Shown here piece after piece: positions 11,201-22,104 of a DNA stretch of 64,000 nt. The stretch comes from Emydura subglobosa (taxonomy: Eukaryota > Chordata > Testudines > Chelidae), in the NCBI GenBank assembly GCA_007922225.1, contig ML679970.1, forward strand, positions 40,256,212 through 40,320,211, given 5' to 3'. The translations under genes and the position numbers were made by a program. Positions within the stretch are counted from its first letter, which is position 1. Every line of letters starts with the position of its first letter. The notes under the pieces were generated by a model that was not told where the DNA came from, did no database searches, and saw nothing but the letters and a program-made list of their open reading frames with translations.

Positions 11201-12359
11201 GCTCTGTGCACACCCCAAAATCACCACCCTAATTCTGGGTAGAATACCAGCGGATGGGTTACCAAAATGGAAAATATGATGGCTAAGGCCTGGGCTTGTC
11301 TTTGATGATCGAGGGGTACTTTGGAAATTTACAGCTACCGTTTTGTGTGACTGGTTTCTCTTGTGACTTGGGTTTCTGGTATTGAAAGATTTCTAAAAGA
11401 CTTGTGGGCTTTTATTCTCTGACACCTCTGTAGAGAAGTGTACGACTGCACAAAACTAAGCTGCCTTTCATTTCCCCCCACCCTTGCAGCTATGTCTCAG
11501 AAAGCAGGGCTAGAATCAATTAAATGACTGCAGCAGTGGATGCAGGTCAGTTGCTTTCTGGGAGCAGCGGCACCCGCAGAAATGTTTCCTATGGGAGGCA
11601 CCATCAATCCCTGTGGAGCTATCCCCACTGCAGCCACTGGCCCCAGCACCTTCCCCTCTGAGTCTGCTCTACGCTCACGGCTTCCTCCAGCCCGGCCCAC
11701 CCAGGTGCAGCGTCATTCCCCATCCCTCAGAGGGGTCTTGGGTTGCTGGGAGCAGGGTGAGGCCGGTGCAGGAGCTGGCCCCGTGGCAGCAGCAAGGAGG
11801 AGCAGCACTGCCCGGTGTGCCAACATAGGTTTGGTCCCGCGGCCCCTCTGTCATGGTGGAGGGCTGGTGGGATCAAACCTGAGTGGGCAATGGGGCAGCT
11901 GGCACTAATCCTCCTCAGCCACCAGGCGGGCAGCCCTATCACAGAGATCACCCCGTGACTGCAATCCTCTTTGGCAAGCCATGGAGACTGACCTCTTCCA
12001 GTCCCATAACTGCCTGGGGATAAGCAGAAGGCTACATTGTTCAGGACTTTGTGTTGGGCACTTATTCCTAGCGCCCAATTCAAACGGGCAGTTATTTTTC
12101 AAAGGGCTGTTGGGGAAACCAGGAGGTGGAAGACGGCGACGATACAACACACACAAAGGCGGGTGTCTGCAGCCGCAAAGCATTGGATTGAGAGAGGAGA
12201 CTGGCATAGCGTCTTGAATGAGTGTGGCAGAGTGGGCACAGCTGAAGGAGCAGGAGAAGAGTAATGAGTGAGAGTCACGCTCGGAGAGCAAGGGAAAGGG
12301 AAGAAGCGCTAGAACAAGAGGACAACGAGATGGGAAAGAGGAATGTAGGCGTGGGGCAG
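8281..12359. other. Intergenic, no gene recognised
   Basis: This is a GC-rich to mixed sequence with no exon, RNA gene or repeat that I can name. Long frames around 8370-9010 and 9200-9900 occur on both strands at once and carry no recognisable motif, so they look like products of base composition. Confidence 0.5.
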
Positions 12360-12432
12360 GAATTCTCTGGCCTGTGTGACGCAGGAGGTCAGATGAGATG
12401 ATCAGAATGTCCCTTCTGGTCTGTCTGAATAG
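12360..12432 (+). repeat. CR1 3'-end fragment, sense
   Basis: The text 'ctggcctgtg...aggaggtcag(a)tgagatgatcagaatgtcccttctggtctg' is the usual last ~70 bp of a turtle CR1 subfamily. Only this tail is recognisable. Confidence 0.7.
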
Positions 12433-13699
12433 GGTGAAGGCCTCCCAAGCCGGAAGCTCATGCCCTAACCACTGAATGACCCTCGTCTCCGGTCCTAGCC
12501 AGAGCTGGCAGTTTGCAGCCTGCTTTGTCACAGCGTTGCTGATCCAAGGGAGAAGGTTAGTGGGTTTTTTGGACAAATGCACGTTTTGCTTCTATGTTAC
12601 TTGTGAACGTTCTAGTGATTAATACGTCAGCAACGAAAGCAGGTTGGTTGCTGGCTTAGCCTGAGGCTGGCTCTCAGGTAGAGAGTCCTGCGAGATTGTA
12701 AGAGATTCCTAAGGCAGCCCCTGTGATGTGTGGATCTGGGGAGGTGTTTGCATTGGGGGGGGGGTTGGTTTGGCTCATTGTAGAAATAGTGGCTGGTTCT
12801 GATCCAGATCGAAAAGTTCAGCAGGGTTTGGATTCAAGGGTTTGGCTGGGCCCATCTCCACTTAAAACCTGTCTGTGTGAATTCACCGTCCAGAGCAATC
12901 CTGTGCTGACTTCCAGGAGATGCCCTAGATGCCGTGGTAGGTCGTCTGCATCTCCACTGTCTGAAATTAGCTGACGCCTGGCATCTCTTTCCCTGCATAA
13001 GGCCTCTCCCAGCAGGAGGTTTGAGTGCCAGTAACACCTTGATTTCCCCAAAGTTCACATGAGCCGAGGATGAGGAGCCAGCGTCTTCCCTCTGTGCTCT
13101 CCCATTGCTACAAGAAGGCACGGGAAGGTCCCCACCTCAAAGGAATCAGTGTGCGTGACTTGCTGGAGCTTGGGAGATGGGCAGAGCCATGGAAGGAGGA
13201 AGCCAGACTAAAGAGAAGGGGGGCAGGGAGAGTTCAGGGGAATCTTCAAGAGCGAGCCGAGGCTGGAGACAGGGAGCGGTGATATCACAGGGTGGAAATA
13301 TGTGCAGAGCAGAGGGGAAGCCGGCGGGGTGTTGGCACAAGCAGGTTTCTAGAAGTGTTGTGGTTAGTGGGGTGGCCAGCGGTATTGATCCACAGAGCCA
13401 GCTGCAAAGGGATAAAGATAAATGTCCGTAGCCAGCTCTAAGGAGTCTGGGGCGCGCTTGGGAGCGACAGGAGACAAGGCCATTGCTGAGTAGGAATCCC
13501 ATGTGACCAGGCGTGGCCCTGACGGGGGAGTAGGGGGGAGTCAGGAAGAGATTAAAGGCTGGCCAAGTGCTGCAGCCAAAAGAACAAGAGAGAGAGGTCA
13601 GACTAAGAAGGAAGCTAGGAGACAAAGCCGTAGAGAGAGCAGAGAAACGCCGGGAGCTGAGGGCATTCAGCACTTAGCATGAGGAGCTCAGCATCCAAT
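12433..13699. other. Intergenic, no gene recognised
   Basis: This is mostly unique sequence. A purine-rich stretch from about 13160 to 13650 has no recognisable family. Confidence 0.45.
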
Positions 13700-13890
13700 A
13701 GGGAGGATGGGTTAGTGGGCTGGACATCAGCCATGGGCTCCGGAGTTCTGTGTCCATCTCCCAGCTCAGACACAGCCCTCCTGAATGAAGTTGGGCAAGT
13801 CACTTAATCTACCCTCTGCCTCAGTTTCCCCATGTGGAAACGGGCTAACACCCCATCCCTCACAGGGGAGTTGTGGGGATAATGACTGTA
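13700..13890 (+). repeat. MIR/CORE-SINE-like fragment
   Basis: The features, in order, are 'ccatctcccagctcagacac', 'gaatgaagttgggcaagtcac', 'ctctgcctcagtttcccca' and 'ggggagttgtggggataatg'. This is a well preserved MIR-type SINE in sense orientation. Confidence 0.75.
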
Positions 13891-14394
13891 CTCAGATGCT
13901 GTAGTGATAAGGGCCAGATAACTATACTGGAGCCCCCTCTCAGGGACAATATTCAAGGGCATCGCACATGTCTATCTCTCCTCTCACTGGGGAGGGGGCG
14001 TCAGCGTCCCAGGTATGAAGGGGCACCCGTACATCCTGGTTTGAAAAGTCACAATTAATCCTCGACCAGTGATTGACATGTGATCTTTCATAAATATTTT
14101 GTGCTCCGACTGATAAAATATTAAAACCCTCCAGCCCGGGTGGAAGATATTTCTCTCCCCATGTGTTTATCTTTGTTGCTGGGTATTACAAAACAACAAG
14201 CCCCCCTGAAATATTCATGCACTGCTGAATTGATAGTGGGGGCTGGGGCCTGGCGGCAGTTCCTAAAGGCACCTTGTCCTGCAGGCTGAGAGAGAGTTTG
14301 GTCGAAAACAGCTAAACATGTTATATTTGCCAGCAAACGGTGCCAAAGAACAGAGGAGCAAAGCAATACTGATCATAGCAACGTGTTGCCTTTC
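13891..14394. other. Intergenic, AT-rich unique block
   Basis: Between about 14040 and 14360 the sequence becomes AT-rich and non-repetitive, with several ATAAAATATT/TAATCC-type words. It has no coding signal. It could be a conserved non-coding element, but only an alignment to other amniotes could show this. Confidence 0.25.
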
Positions 14395-14545
14395 TACAAC
14401 AGCTCATGATTGGAGATCTCCGTGCACTGTATAGACTGGTGAGTTAACTCCACAACCCCCAAGAGCAGCTCAGTGGCATGAACCCCATTTTACAGAGGCG
14501 AACACGGAGATACAGGGAGGAAAAGTGCTTTGCTCAAAGGATGCC
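14395..14545 (-). repeat. MIR/CORE-SINE-like fragment, antisense, cut by the DIRS
   Basis: The order 'aacccccaagagcagctcag', 'ccccattttacagaggcga', 'ggagatacagggaggaaaag', 'tgctttgctcaaagg' is the antisense MIR arrangement. The expected continuation ('...tcacacagc...') is missing because the DIRS-like element begins just to the right. Confidence 0.65.
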
Positions 14546-14555
14546 CACCATGTCA

Positions 14556-14730
14556 GGAGCTTGTTGTTCAAGTGATAGTCCTGACTGGATGCCACTGTGG
14601 GTTATGCCGGTGCCGGCGGATTCGAAGGGAGCGTCCATTGGTCCGCGCACGCGCCCTGGCTCATCTCGTGTCTCTGACCGAGGGGATAAAAGGCAGGGCA
14701 GACCGACTGCCACTCCCAGTCCTTCTCACT
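14556..14730 (+). repeat. Left inverted terminal repeat of the DIRS
   Basis: Aligned with the reverse complement of 22105-22300 it shares 'ccactgtgggtta', 'gtcca-tggtcc', 'gcgccctggctca' (exact, 14651-14663), 'tc-tgtctc-gaccga', 'ggataaa-ggcagggc' and 'ccttct'. About 20 bp present in the right copy are missing near 14613. The promoter of DIRS elements normally lies in this repeat. Confidence 0.8.
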
Positions 14731-14885
14731 TCCACGGGGTCCAGGTTGGAACCTTTAGTGTCCGCAGCTTCGGCTTTCTTCTGCCAAGCAAGAATCTTCT
14801 AGTCTGTAAATAGTTTAACGGTTGGAATAGTTTTTACTGTTTGGCATTAATTAGTCCCCTTCGGGCCCCGTTTGGATTCTGGACT

Positions 14886-16790
14886 ATGCCCAGGACTCCG
14901 GATTTCAAACTCTGTGCTTCCTGCCTGTGATCCTTCTTGGTCAGCGACGACCACCAGCGCAGCCTGTACTGCTTGGGGAAGCTCACATCACGGCGAGGGG
15001 CAGAGTCTGTGGATCATTCCCCAGCCATACCCGAGAAGGGCAGGAGCTTTATCTCTACAAATACCTCATGGAGACGGCCATGAGGCGCCAATTAGATGCC
15101 AACCGGGGAACGTCGTGGTACATCAGCTGGATTTAGCAAGGAGTGCGCATCCTGCTGCGACGTCTGACTCTGGTGCGGAGAATCCACTCCCACAGACCCC
15201 CACGGCGGGGTTTTATCGGGAAGCTGGGAAGCACTCTCGTAAGCATGAGATTAAGTCTTCCTAAAAATCCATTTCCAAGAAGTTGGACTCAGCTGTACGC
15301 AAGCCTACCAGTTCGCCCCTGGAGGACTTGGTATGACAAGAAAGCCCATGAGCACTGGGCTCCGTTGGCACCAGACCATGTGCCGTTGGTACCAAACCTT
15401 GGCACCAATGAAGTCCAATCACGGCTAACTTCAGACAGCACCCTCCTCACCAGCTCCAACAGCCTGGACAAGCAGAACCCTCTTCACACCAGGGAGATCT
15501 GAATCTGTTGCTGCCCCACAGGACATTTTCACCCTCCCAGATCCAGCATCCCCTCCTCCATCAAGCCCCTCTGTGTCCAGGGAGATAATATCCCCTCTGA
15601 GAGAATTGGCTGCTGGAAGGAGCTTATCAGCCTTCCCGTACACAGACTATGCCTCCCCCCCACAGCACTGCCGGTACCGCTGCTGGAACCGAAATCAGCG
15701 TCTCCTCTTTGGGAGTTTCGGAGCTATCCAGTGAACTGCTCTGCCCCTCTCCTACGCATCCTCCACCCCCCAAAAGTCTGCACAGGTTTGGGACCAGCCT
15801 CCACCTCATCTAGCTTGGAGCTGCTGGTGCCCCATGCCCTGGGGACCCTGCGACCACCTATCGACCGCTCCTACTGGCCATCTTGGGGACCGTGGGACCA
15901 GTACACCCCTGCAAAGTTATCTGATCTGCTAGGGGGTCACCCCTTGCCTCCCTTCTCAGGGGACACTCAGATCTTGCCTTGTATTCGACAGAGGAGGAGG
16001 AGGAACATTACGCTCCGGATCCAGCAATTGCACCCGAACCAGCAAGACTGCCATGATCATTCCTGGATGAAGTAGTGACTTCGGCGTCCCCTTCTCCTCT
16101 TTCCCCCTCTCCCCCACCGATGACTTCAGGAAGTTCCAGAACCTTCTCCGCCGAGTTGCTGGAGAGGTTCAGATTCCCCTTGAGGAGATCACAAGACTCT
16201 TAGCTGTCCTGCGCACTCCTGGACCCAACAGAATACCTCCCCCTGTTAAGGAAGCCATACTAGAGCCAGCAAGGGCAGTTTGGCACCTCCTTGCTGTCTG
16301 CGCTCCGACCACCAAAGAGGGCGGAGACGCATTACTATGTGCCAGCCAAAGGGTGGAATTTTTGTTTCCGCACCTTACTTCCAATTTGCTGGTGGTCCAA
16401 GCCGCCTCTGAAAGGGCTAGACAGCCACACCCCTGGTCTCCTCCTGCTGACAAAGAGGGCAAACGCCTGGATCTGCTGGGAAGAAAGGTATCGTTTCCTG
16501 AACTATGCCATGTTTGCGGCATTTACTCACAGCCTTCCGCAACAGGACAGAGCTCATTTTCAAGCTCTGATGGATGAAGGCAAACTGACAGCCAGGACTG
16601 CCCTCCAGTCTGCAGCTGATGCCACTGATACCTTCTTTAGAGCTATGGCTACTGCCATCGTCATGCTCAGGAAGTCATGGCTTCATGCATCAGAGTTCCC
16701 CCAGGAGGTCCAGAATACCATCGAGGACCTCCCTTTCGGTGAATCTCACCTCTTCCCCAGAAGATGGCTGAGTCCCTCCATACCCTGAAG
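14886..16790 (+). pseudogene. DIRS Gag-like remnant
   Basis: The frame opens at ATG 14886 with MPRTPDFKLCASC, and shortly after comes a segment reading SDDHQRSLYCLGEAH across a frame change. This gives the CxxC...H...C arrangement typical of the N-terminus of vertebrate DIRS Gag-like proteins. There is an in-frame TGA at 14928. The later part (about 16350-16790) contains LLVVQAASERARQPHPW, a KRLDLLGRKV segment, then the alanine-rich TARTALQSAADATDTFFRAM and SWLHASEFPQEVQ, all characteristic of the DIRS capsid-like region. Frameshifts and stops are scattered throughout, so no functional product is possible. The RT region follows in the same orientation. Confidence 0.75.
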
Positions 16791-17199
16791 GACTCCAGGG
16801 CTACTCTCCACTGGGACATACTCGCCTGCCCTTAAAAGGAAGTTTTGCTGCCCATCAGCCAAATCTAGATCGACAGCTCAGGAGTTCTTCCATCAGAGGC
16901 CCTATAAACCACCACACAAGAGACAGAAGGTTCAAAAGTTCTGCTTCCCTACACCCTCTGCAACAGGCTCAGCCTCCAGCTCAGCATCAGTTTTTGACAG
17001 GGGCTCAAGAGGCGCGACACACTGAGCCCAACACTTCCTGACGCCCCCACACCATTTGGGGGTCATCTAGCACTCTTTGTCAACATACTGGCATGTGATA
17101 ACAACAGACAGGTGGGGGCTTGAACGTCATCCACTCTGGATAGTCGATAAAGTTTGCATCCCTACTTCCTACAAAACCCGTCTCTGTCCCCCTTCGGGG

Positions 17200-18308
17200 A
17201 CCACTCTCATGAGAGTATCTAAAACAAGAGATGAACTCCTTACTGCAGCAAGGAGCAATAGAACATGTCCTTCCTCAATACAAGGAAGAGGGTTTTACTT
17301 GATCTCCTTCCTGATACCCAAAAAAGAAGGGTGGTTGGAGACCAATCCTCAGCCTCCACCACCTCAACTGCTTCATTCGCAAACTCAGGTTTCATATGGT
17401 CACACTGGCAGTGATAATTCCAAAGGCCAGGTGTTTCACAGGTCTTGATATGAAGGACGCCGACTTTCATGTAGACATTCGTCCCACCCACAGATGCTTT
17501 CTCAGATTCGCATTAGGCTCCGACCATTTTCAGTACAGTCTGCTCCCCTTTGGAATAGCAACTGCTCCTAGAGTCTTTACCAAGATATTCTCGGTTGTAG
17601 CGGCTCATGTCAGATGTCATAGGCTCATTGTCTTCCCCTACTTTGATGACTGGCTCCAAGTCCCAGCAAGAGGCCTATGCATCAACTTCCATGATGCTAC
17701 ACCTCCTCACTTCACCAGGAGTCAGCATAAACATTGAAAAATCTGTTTTCACCCCCCCCCCACCACCACCAAAATCTTTGGACCTCATCATATCTCATGT
17801 CACTAGCAACCCTCAAGTACCAGTCAAGACATGTCTGTCTCTTCTAGGTCATAGGGCTTCATGCACCTAAGTCACCCTTTTGGCAAGACTCCACCTTTGT
17901 TGTTTTCAAGGTTGGCTTCAGTCAGTATACTCCCCAAGATGTCATTCCATGAACATCACGGTGCCAGTTCCAACCAAGGTGCTGTCTTCCCTATTGTGAT
18001 GGACAAATCCTCGTCAGGTTTGCAGGGGTGTTCCTTCTCTCCCTTCTTCTCCGGACAGGACCATCATTATGGACACATCCCTAATAGGATGGGGAGCCCA
18101 CCTGAACAACCAGACATCACAAGGTTCCTGTACATCTCAAAAGGTCAGGATACACATCAATATTCTGGAGGTGTAAGCTGTACTGAAGGCATGTAGGTCC
18201 TTCATCCATGCTCACCATGTCCTTGTAATGTCAGACAACATTACAACTGTCTTCTACATCACCAGGCAAGGAGGAGTGAGATCCGCCTCCCTGTGTACAG
18301 AAGCAGTC
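17200..18308 (+). pseudogene. DIRS reverse transcriptase / RNase H remnant
   Basis: From about 17240 the reading passes through QGRGFY, FLIPKKEG and then, after a frameshift, the palm segment FTGLDMKDADFHVDI (17437 onward), FRYSLLPFG-type text, TAPRVFTKIF and the active-site box YFDDW at 17639-17653. The Y-x-D-D-W form with the following Leu is diagnostic of DIRS-like RT as opposed to gypsy or CR1. An RNase H signature DTSLIGWGAHLNN starts at 18072, and SDNITTVFYITRQGG at 18229. A poly-C tract at about 17750-17761 and several frame changes break the frame. The region is then cut at about 18309 by an antisense CR1. The ancestral product would synthesise cDNA from DIRS RNA; this copy cannot. 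Confidence 0.85.
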
Positions 18309-20180
18309 ATAAGAATGGGTCAGACCAATGGTCCATCTAGCCCAGTATCCTGTCTTCTAATAGCTGCCAATGCCAGGTGCTTCAGAGGGGATGAACAGAA
18401 CAGGCAATCATTGAATGACTCATCCCCTGTCATCTTCTCCCAGCTTCTAGCAGTGAGAGACTAGGGACACCCAGAGCATGGGGTTGCATCCCTGCCCATC
18501 CTGGCTAATAGCCGTTGATGGACCTATCCTTCATGAACTAATCTAATTCTTTTTTGAACCCTGTTATAGTCTTGACCTTCACAACATCCTCTGGCAATGA
18601 GTTCCACAGGTTGACTGTGCATTGTATGACAAAATACTTCCTTTTGTTTGTTTTAGATCTGATGCCTATTCATTTCATTGTGTGATCTCTGGCTCTTGTG
18701 TTAATTGAAGTAAATAACACTTCTTTATTCACTTTCTCCACATCTTTCATAATTTTATAGACTTCTATCATATCCCCCTAGTCATCTCTTTTCCAAGCTG
18801 AAAAGTCCCCAGTCTTTTTAATTTCTCCTCCTAGGGAAGCTGTTCAATACCCTTCATAATTTTGTTGTCCTTATGTGTACCTTTTCCAATTCTAATACAT
18901 ATTTCTTTAGACGAGGCGACCAGAACTGCATGCAATATTGAAGGTGTGGGTGTACCATGCATTTATATAGTGGTATTATGCTATTTTCTATCTTATTCTT
19001 TATCCCTTTCCTAATGGTTCCTAACATTGTTCGCTTTTTTGACTGCTGCTGCACATTGAGCAGATATTTTCAGAGAACTATCCATAGTGACTCCAAGATC
19101 TCTTTCTTGAGTGGTAACAGCTAATTTAGACCCCGTCAGTTTGTGTTTGGTGGGATTATGTTTTCCATTGTGCATTGCTTTGCACTTACCAGTTTGGTGA
19201 GATCTCTTTGTAACTCTTCGCAGTCTGCTTTGGACTGAACTATCTTGAGTAATTTTTTGGTGTTTGCAAATTTTGCCACTTCACTGTTTACCCCTTTTCC
19301 CAGATGATTAATGAATATGTTGAAAGCATCTGTTCCAGTACAGCCCCCGGGGGAAGCCACTATTTACCTCCCTCTGTTCTGACCATTTATTCCTACCCTT
19401 TGTTTTCTGTCTTTTAACTAGCTACTGATCAATGAGAGGGCTTTCCCTCCTAGCCCATGACTGCTTACTTTGCTTAAGAGCCTTTGGTAAGGGATCTTGT
19501 CAGAGGCTTTCTTAAAGTCCAAGTACACAATATGCACTGGATCACCCTTGTCCACATATTTGTTAATACCCTCAAAGAATTGTAATAGATTGGTGAGGTA
19601 TGATTTCCCTTTATAAATACTGTGTTGACTCTTCCCCAACAAGTCACATTCCTCTATGTGTCTGATCCTTTTGCTTGTTACTATAGTTTCAGTCAGTTTG
19701 CAGGGCACTGAAGTTAGGCGTACCAGCTTGTAATTGCCAGGATCACCTCTGGAGCCTTTTTAAAAAATTGGCATCACATTAGCTATCCTCCAGCCATCTG
19801 GTACAGGAGCTGATTTAAGTGATAGGTTAAATACCAGAATTAGTAGTTCTGCAGTTTCATATCTGGGTTCCTTCAGAACTCTTGGGTGAATCCCATCTAG
19901 TCCTGCTGACTTATTACTGTTTAATTTATCAATTTGTTCGAAAACCTCCTCTATTGACACCTCAGTCTGGGTCAGTTCCTCAGATTTGTCACTTAAAAAG
20001 AATGGCTTAGGTTGGCGGAATCTCCCTGACATCCTCTGCAGTGAAGACTGATGCAAAGAATTCATTTAGCTTCTCTGCAATGGCCTTGTCTTCCCTGAGT
20101 GCTACTTTAGCATCTTGATTGTCCAGTTGCCCCACTGATTGGCAGACTTCCTGCTTCTGATGTGCTTACATTTTCCCCCC
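18309..20180 (-). mobile_element. CR1 LINE, antisense, inserted into the DIRS
   Basis: The 3' end is at the left ('ataagaatgggtcagaccaatggtcc', the reverse complement of a CR1 3' terminus) and the 5' truncation is at about 20180. On the minus strand the pol gene is readable in pieces. One piece is the RT start KLNSNKSAGLDGIHPRVLKE (20.0-19.76 kb), followed by YLDFKKASDKIPYQRLL (19.6-19.42 kb). The active-site region then reads KFANTKKLLKIV (about 19.3-19.2 kb), where active CR1 RTs have an FADD box, so the catalytic aspartates are lost. The C-terminal MVHPHLQYCMQFWSP lies near 18.95 kb. It is 5'-truncated and interrupted by stops. The DIRS RNase H/linker frame resumes right after it. Confidence 0.92.
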
Positions 20181-20825
20181 CCTCTAGAATTGATGTATCA
20201 GCAATCAGATCTTCCTATCAGCAGCCTCCCTTTCGTGGAAGCAAAATGTACTCACAAATTCCCACAGCAGACATTTCACAGCTGACCACAAGTGAGAGCG
20301 CTACGATTCAGTACTACGCAATATTTCCACTCTACGAGGAACCACAGCCAGAAACCTGCTTGCCTCTCAAGCAAACAGCAAATGCACAACATATCATCAC
20401 CACTCCCAGGGCAAAGCTCTGCTTCTTACTTGGTCAGATCAGTTCAGCTATCCCTTCCCTCCATGACTGCAGTTCTGTGCAAGTGCTCTACAAGTTCTAT
20501 ACGAGTCATATGCAAAATTGAATGGGGCAGCGCGGGGGGTCATCCTGATCACCCCCTTCTGGCCCAGACAGTTCTGGTTTCCCAAACAACTCATGTCATC
20601 CCAACCACCAGTCATCCTCCCAATGTTCCCCGAATTCCTGATCCAGTGGCATGGCAAGATCAAACACAGTAGATGAAATGGAATGGATCCATGTCTGCTC
20701 CATCTCAGGGCTTGGTATTTGGATGGCCATCATCCTCAGACTATTCACGCTCCACCACTGCACAAGACATTCTTTCTAATAGTAGCAAGGACTCTACTAA
20801 AAATGTTACCTAGCTAAATGAATGT
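20181..20825 (+). pseudogene. DIRS remnant between RNase H and tyrosine recombinase
   Basis: The DIRS resumes at the CR1 5' boundary. The first codons read L-stop-N-stop-C-I-S-N-Q, where the family normally has two tryptophans at the stop positions. Further on come FLSAASLSWKQNVL, DHKWER and later GVILITPFWPRQFWFP and PMFPEFLIQWHGK, all typical of the DIRS linker region. The final residues LSNSSKDSTKNV correspond to the N-terminal helical start of the recombinase. The frame is broken several times and then cut by the second CR1. Confidence 0.75.
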
Positions 20826-21256
20826 AGGAATATAAGAACAGCCATGCTGGGTCAGACCAATGGTCCATCTAACCCAGTATCCTGTCTGCCGATGCCAGGT
20901 GTTTCAGAGGGAATGAACAGAACAGGTAATCATCAAGTGATCAATCTCCTGTCACTCATTCCCAATTTCTGGCAAACAGGGGCTAGGGGCATTTCAGAGC
21001 TTTTCTTGCATCCCTGCCCATCCTGGCTAATAGCCATTGATGAACCTATCCTCCATGAACTTATCTAGTTCTTTTTGGAGCCCTTTATAGTTTGGTCTTC
21101 ACAGCATCTTCTGGCAATGAGTTCCACAGGTTGACTGTGCGTTGTGTGAAGAAATTCTTCCTTTTGTTTGTTTTAAACATGCTGCCTATTCATTTCATGT
21201 GGTGACCCCTAGTTCTTGTGTTATGAAAAGGAGTAAATAACACTTCCTTATTTATG
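20826..21256 (-). mobile_element. CR1 3'-end fragment, antisense, second insertion in the DIRS
   Basis: It starts with 'tataagaacagccatgctgggtcagacc' and follows the same 3'UTR text as 18309-18730 ('ccatcctggctaatagcc', 'gagttccacaggttgactgtg', 'cttccttttgtttgttttaa'). It then stops at about 21256 where the DIRS text 'tggaaacgcttctcttcttggg' resumes. About 430 bp of CR1 3' end is therefore present. It shares its subfamily with the larger CR1 2.5 kb to the left but is a separate insertion. Confidence 0.9.
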
Positions 21257-21960
21257 GAAACGCTTCTCTTCTTGGGCACAACAAAAAGGTGTTTTCCCAG
21301 AGACTACTGATATTCCTCTGATTTTGGACTATATCCTATCTTTGAAGACATCAGGTTTATCCATCGGGTCCTTGTGAATCCACTTGGTGGCGATCACTGC
21401 ATCCCATCCATGTTCTCAGGGCTCCTCGGTCTTCACACATCCACCAACAAATAGATTCTGGAAAGGTTTATGTCTACACCCCAAATTCACCCCTAAAGTA
21501 GTTTAGGAATTCCACCTTAAGCAACCCATTCATTTACCTTTGGTTTCCCAAACCGCAGTGCTTCTGCAGAGGAATGAAGACACCACTCCTTTGATGTAAG
21601 ACGGACCTTGGCTTTCTCCCTGCAGAGAACGACACCAATCAGGAAATTCCCAAGGCTGTTTTTTGCTGTAGCAGAGAGAGTCAGAGGGCATGCCATCTCC
21701 CTCTAGAGAATCTCCCAATGGCTGTCTGGCTGCATTCTACTGTGTCAACTTTTGAATTTCCAGCAGAGCACAAGCAACAACTATGGCATCTCTTCAGGAG
21801 GTGCCCCCCCGGACATCTGTAAAGTGGCCACATGGATTCCAATCACACATTTGCAAGACATTATACCCTGATGCAGGACTCTTCTGCTGATGCCTCCTTT
21901 GGGACGGAGGTTCTCCGTTCAGCCCAACCGTCTACATCCTCCCACCTCTTCCTCCTTAGG
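21257..21960 (+). pseudogene. DIRS tyrosine recombinase remnant
   Basis: After the second CR1 the frame reads WKRFSSWAQQKGVFPE, then LDYILSLKTSGLSIGSL and HLVAITASHPCSQGSSVFTHPPT, which is the N-terminal core-binding part of a DIRS YR. Text then jumps to a FHLKQPIHLPLV segment, so about 300 bp of the catalytic domain is missing. The C-terminal end retains a His-x-x-x-x-His-Tyr-type stretch (HTFARHYTLMQDSSADASFG, about 21846-21905), which should carry the nucleophilic Tyr. The normal role is to insert the circular DIRS DNA without integrase-type duplication. This copy is dead. Confidence 0.75.
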
Positions 21961-21982
21961 TACTGCTTGTCAATCACCCACA

Positions 21983-22052
21983 GTGGAATACAATAGGGAC
22001 CATCACTCAAAGAAGAACTAGAGGTTCTTTGAGGTCCCTATTTGTATTCCAC
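21983..22052. repeat. Hairpin-forming inverted repeat (DIRS internal complementary region)
   Basis: The left arm (21983-22002, gtggaatacaatagggacc) matches the reverse complement of the right arm (22033-22052) with one base inserted. An inner pair of arms, 'tcaaagaagaac' and 'gttctttga', extends the stem. The left-arm text recurs in direct orientation at 22245-22260 within the right terminal repeat. Short repeats of the termini placed internally are the hallmark of the DIRS internal complementary region, used to circularise the replication intermediate. Confidence 0.75.
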
Positions 22053-22104
22053 TACCCGCCCTCCTTCCCCTCTGCTTCGGATAAGATCTGATTTGCGGTA
22101 GAGA

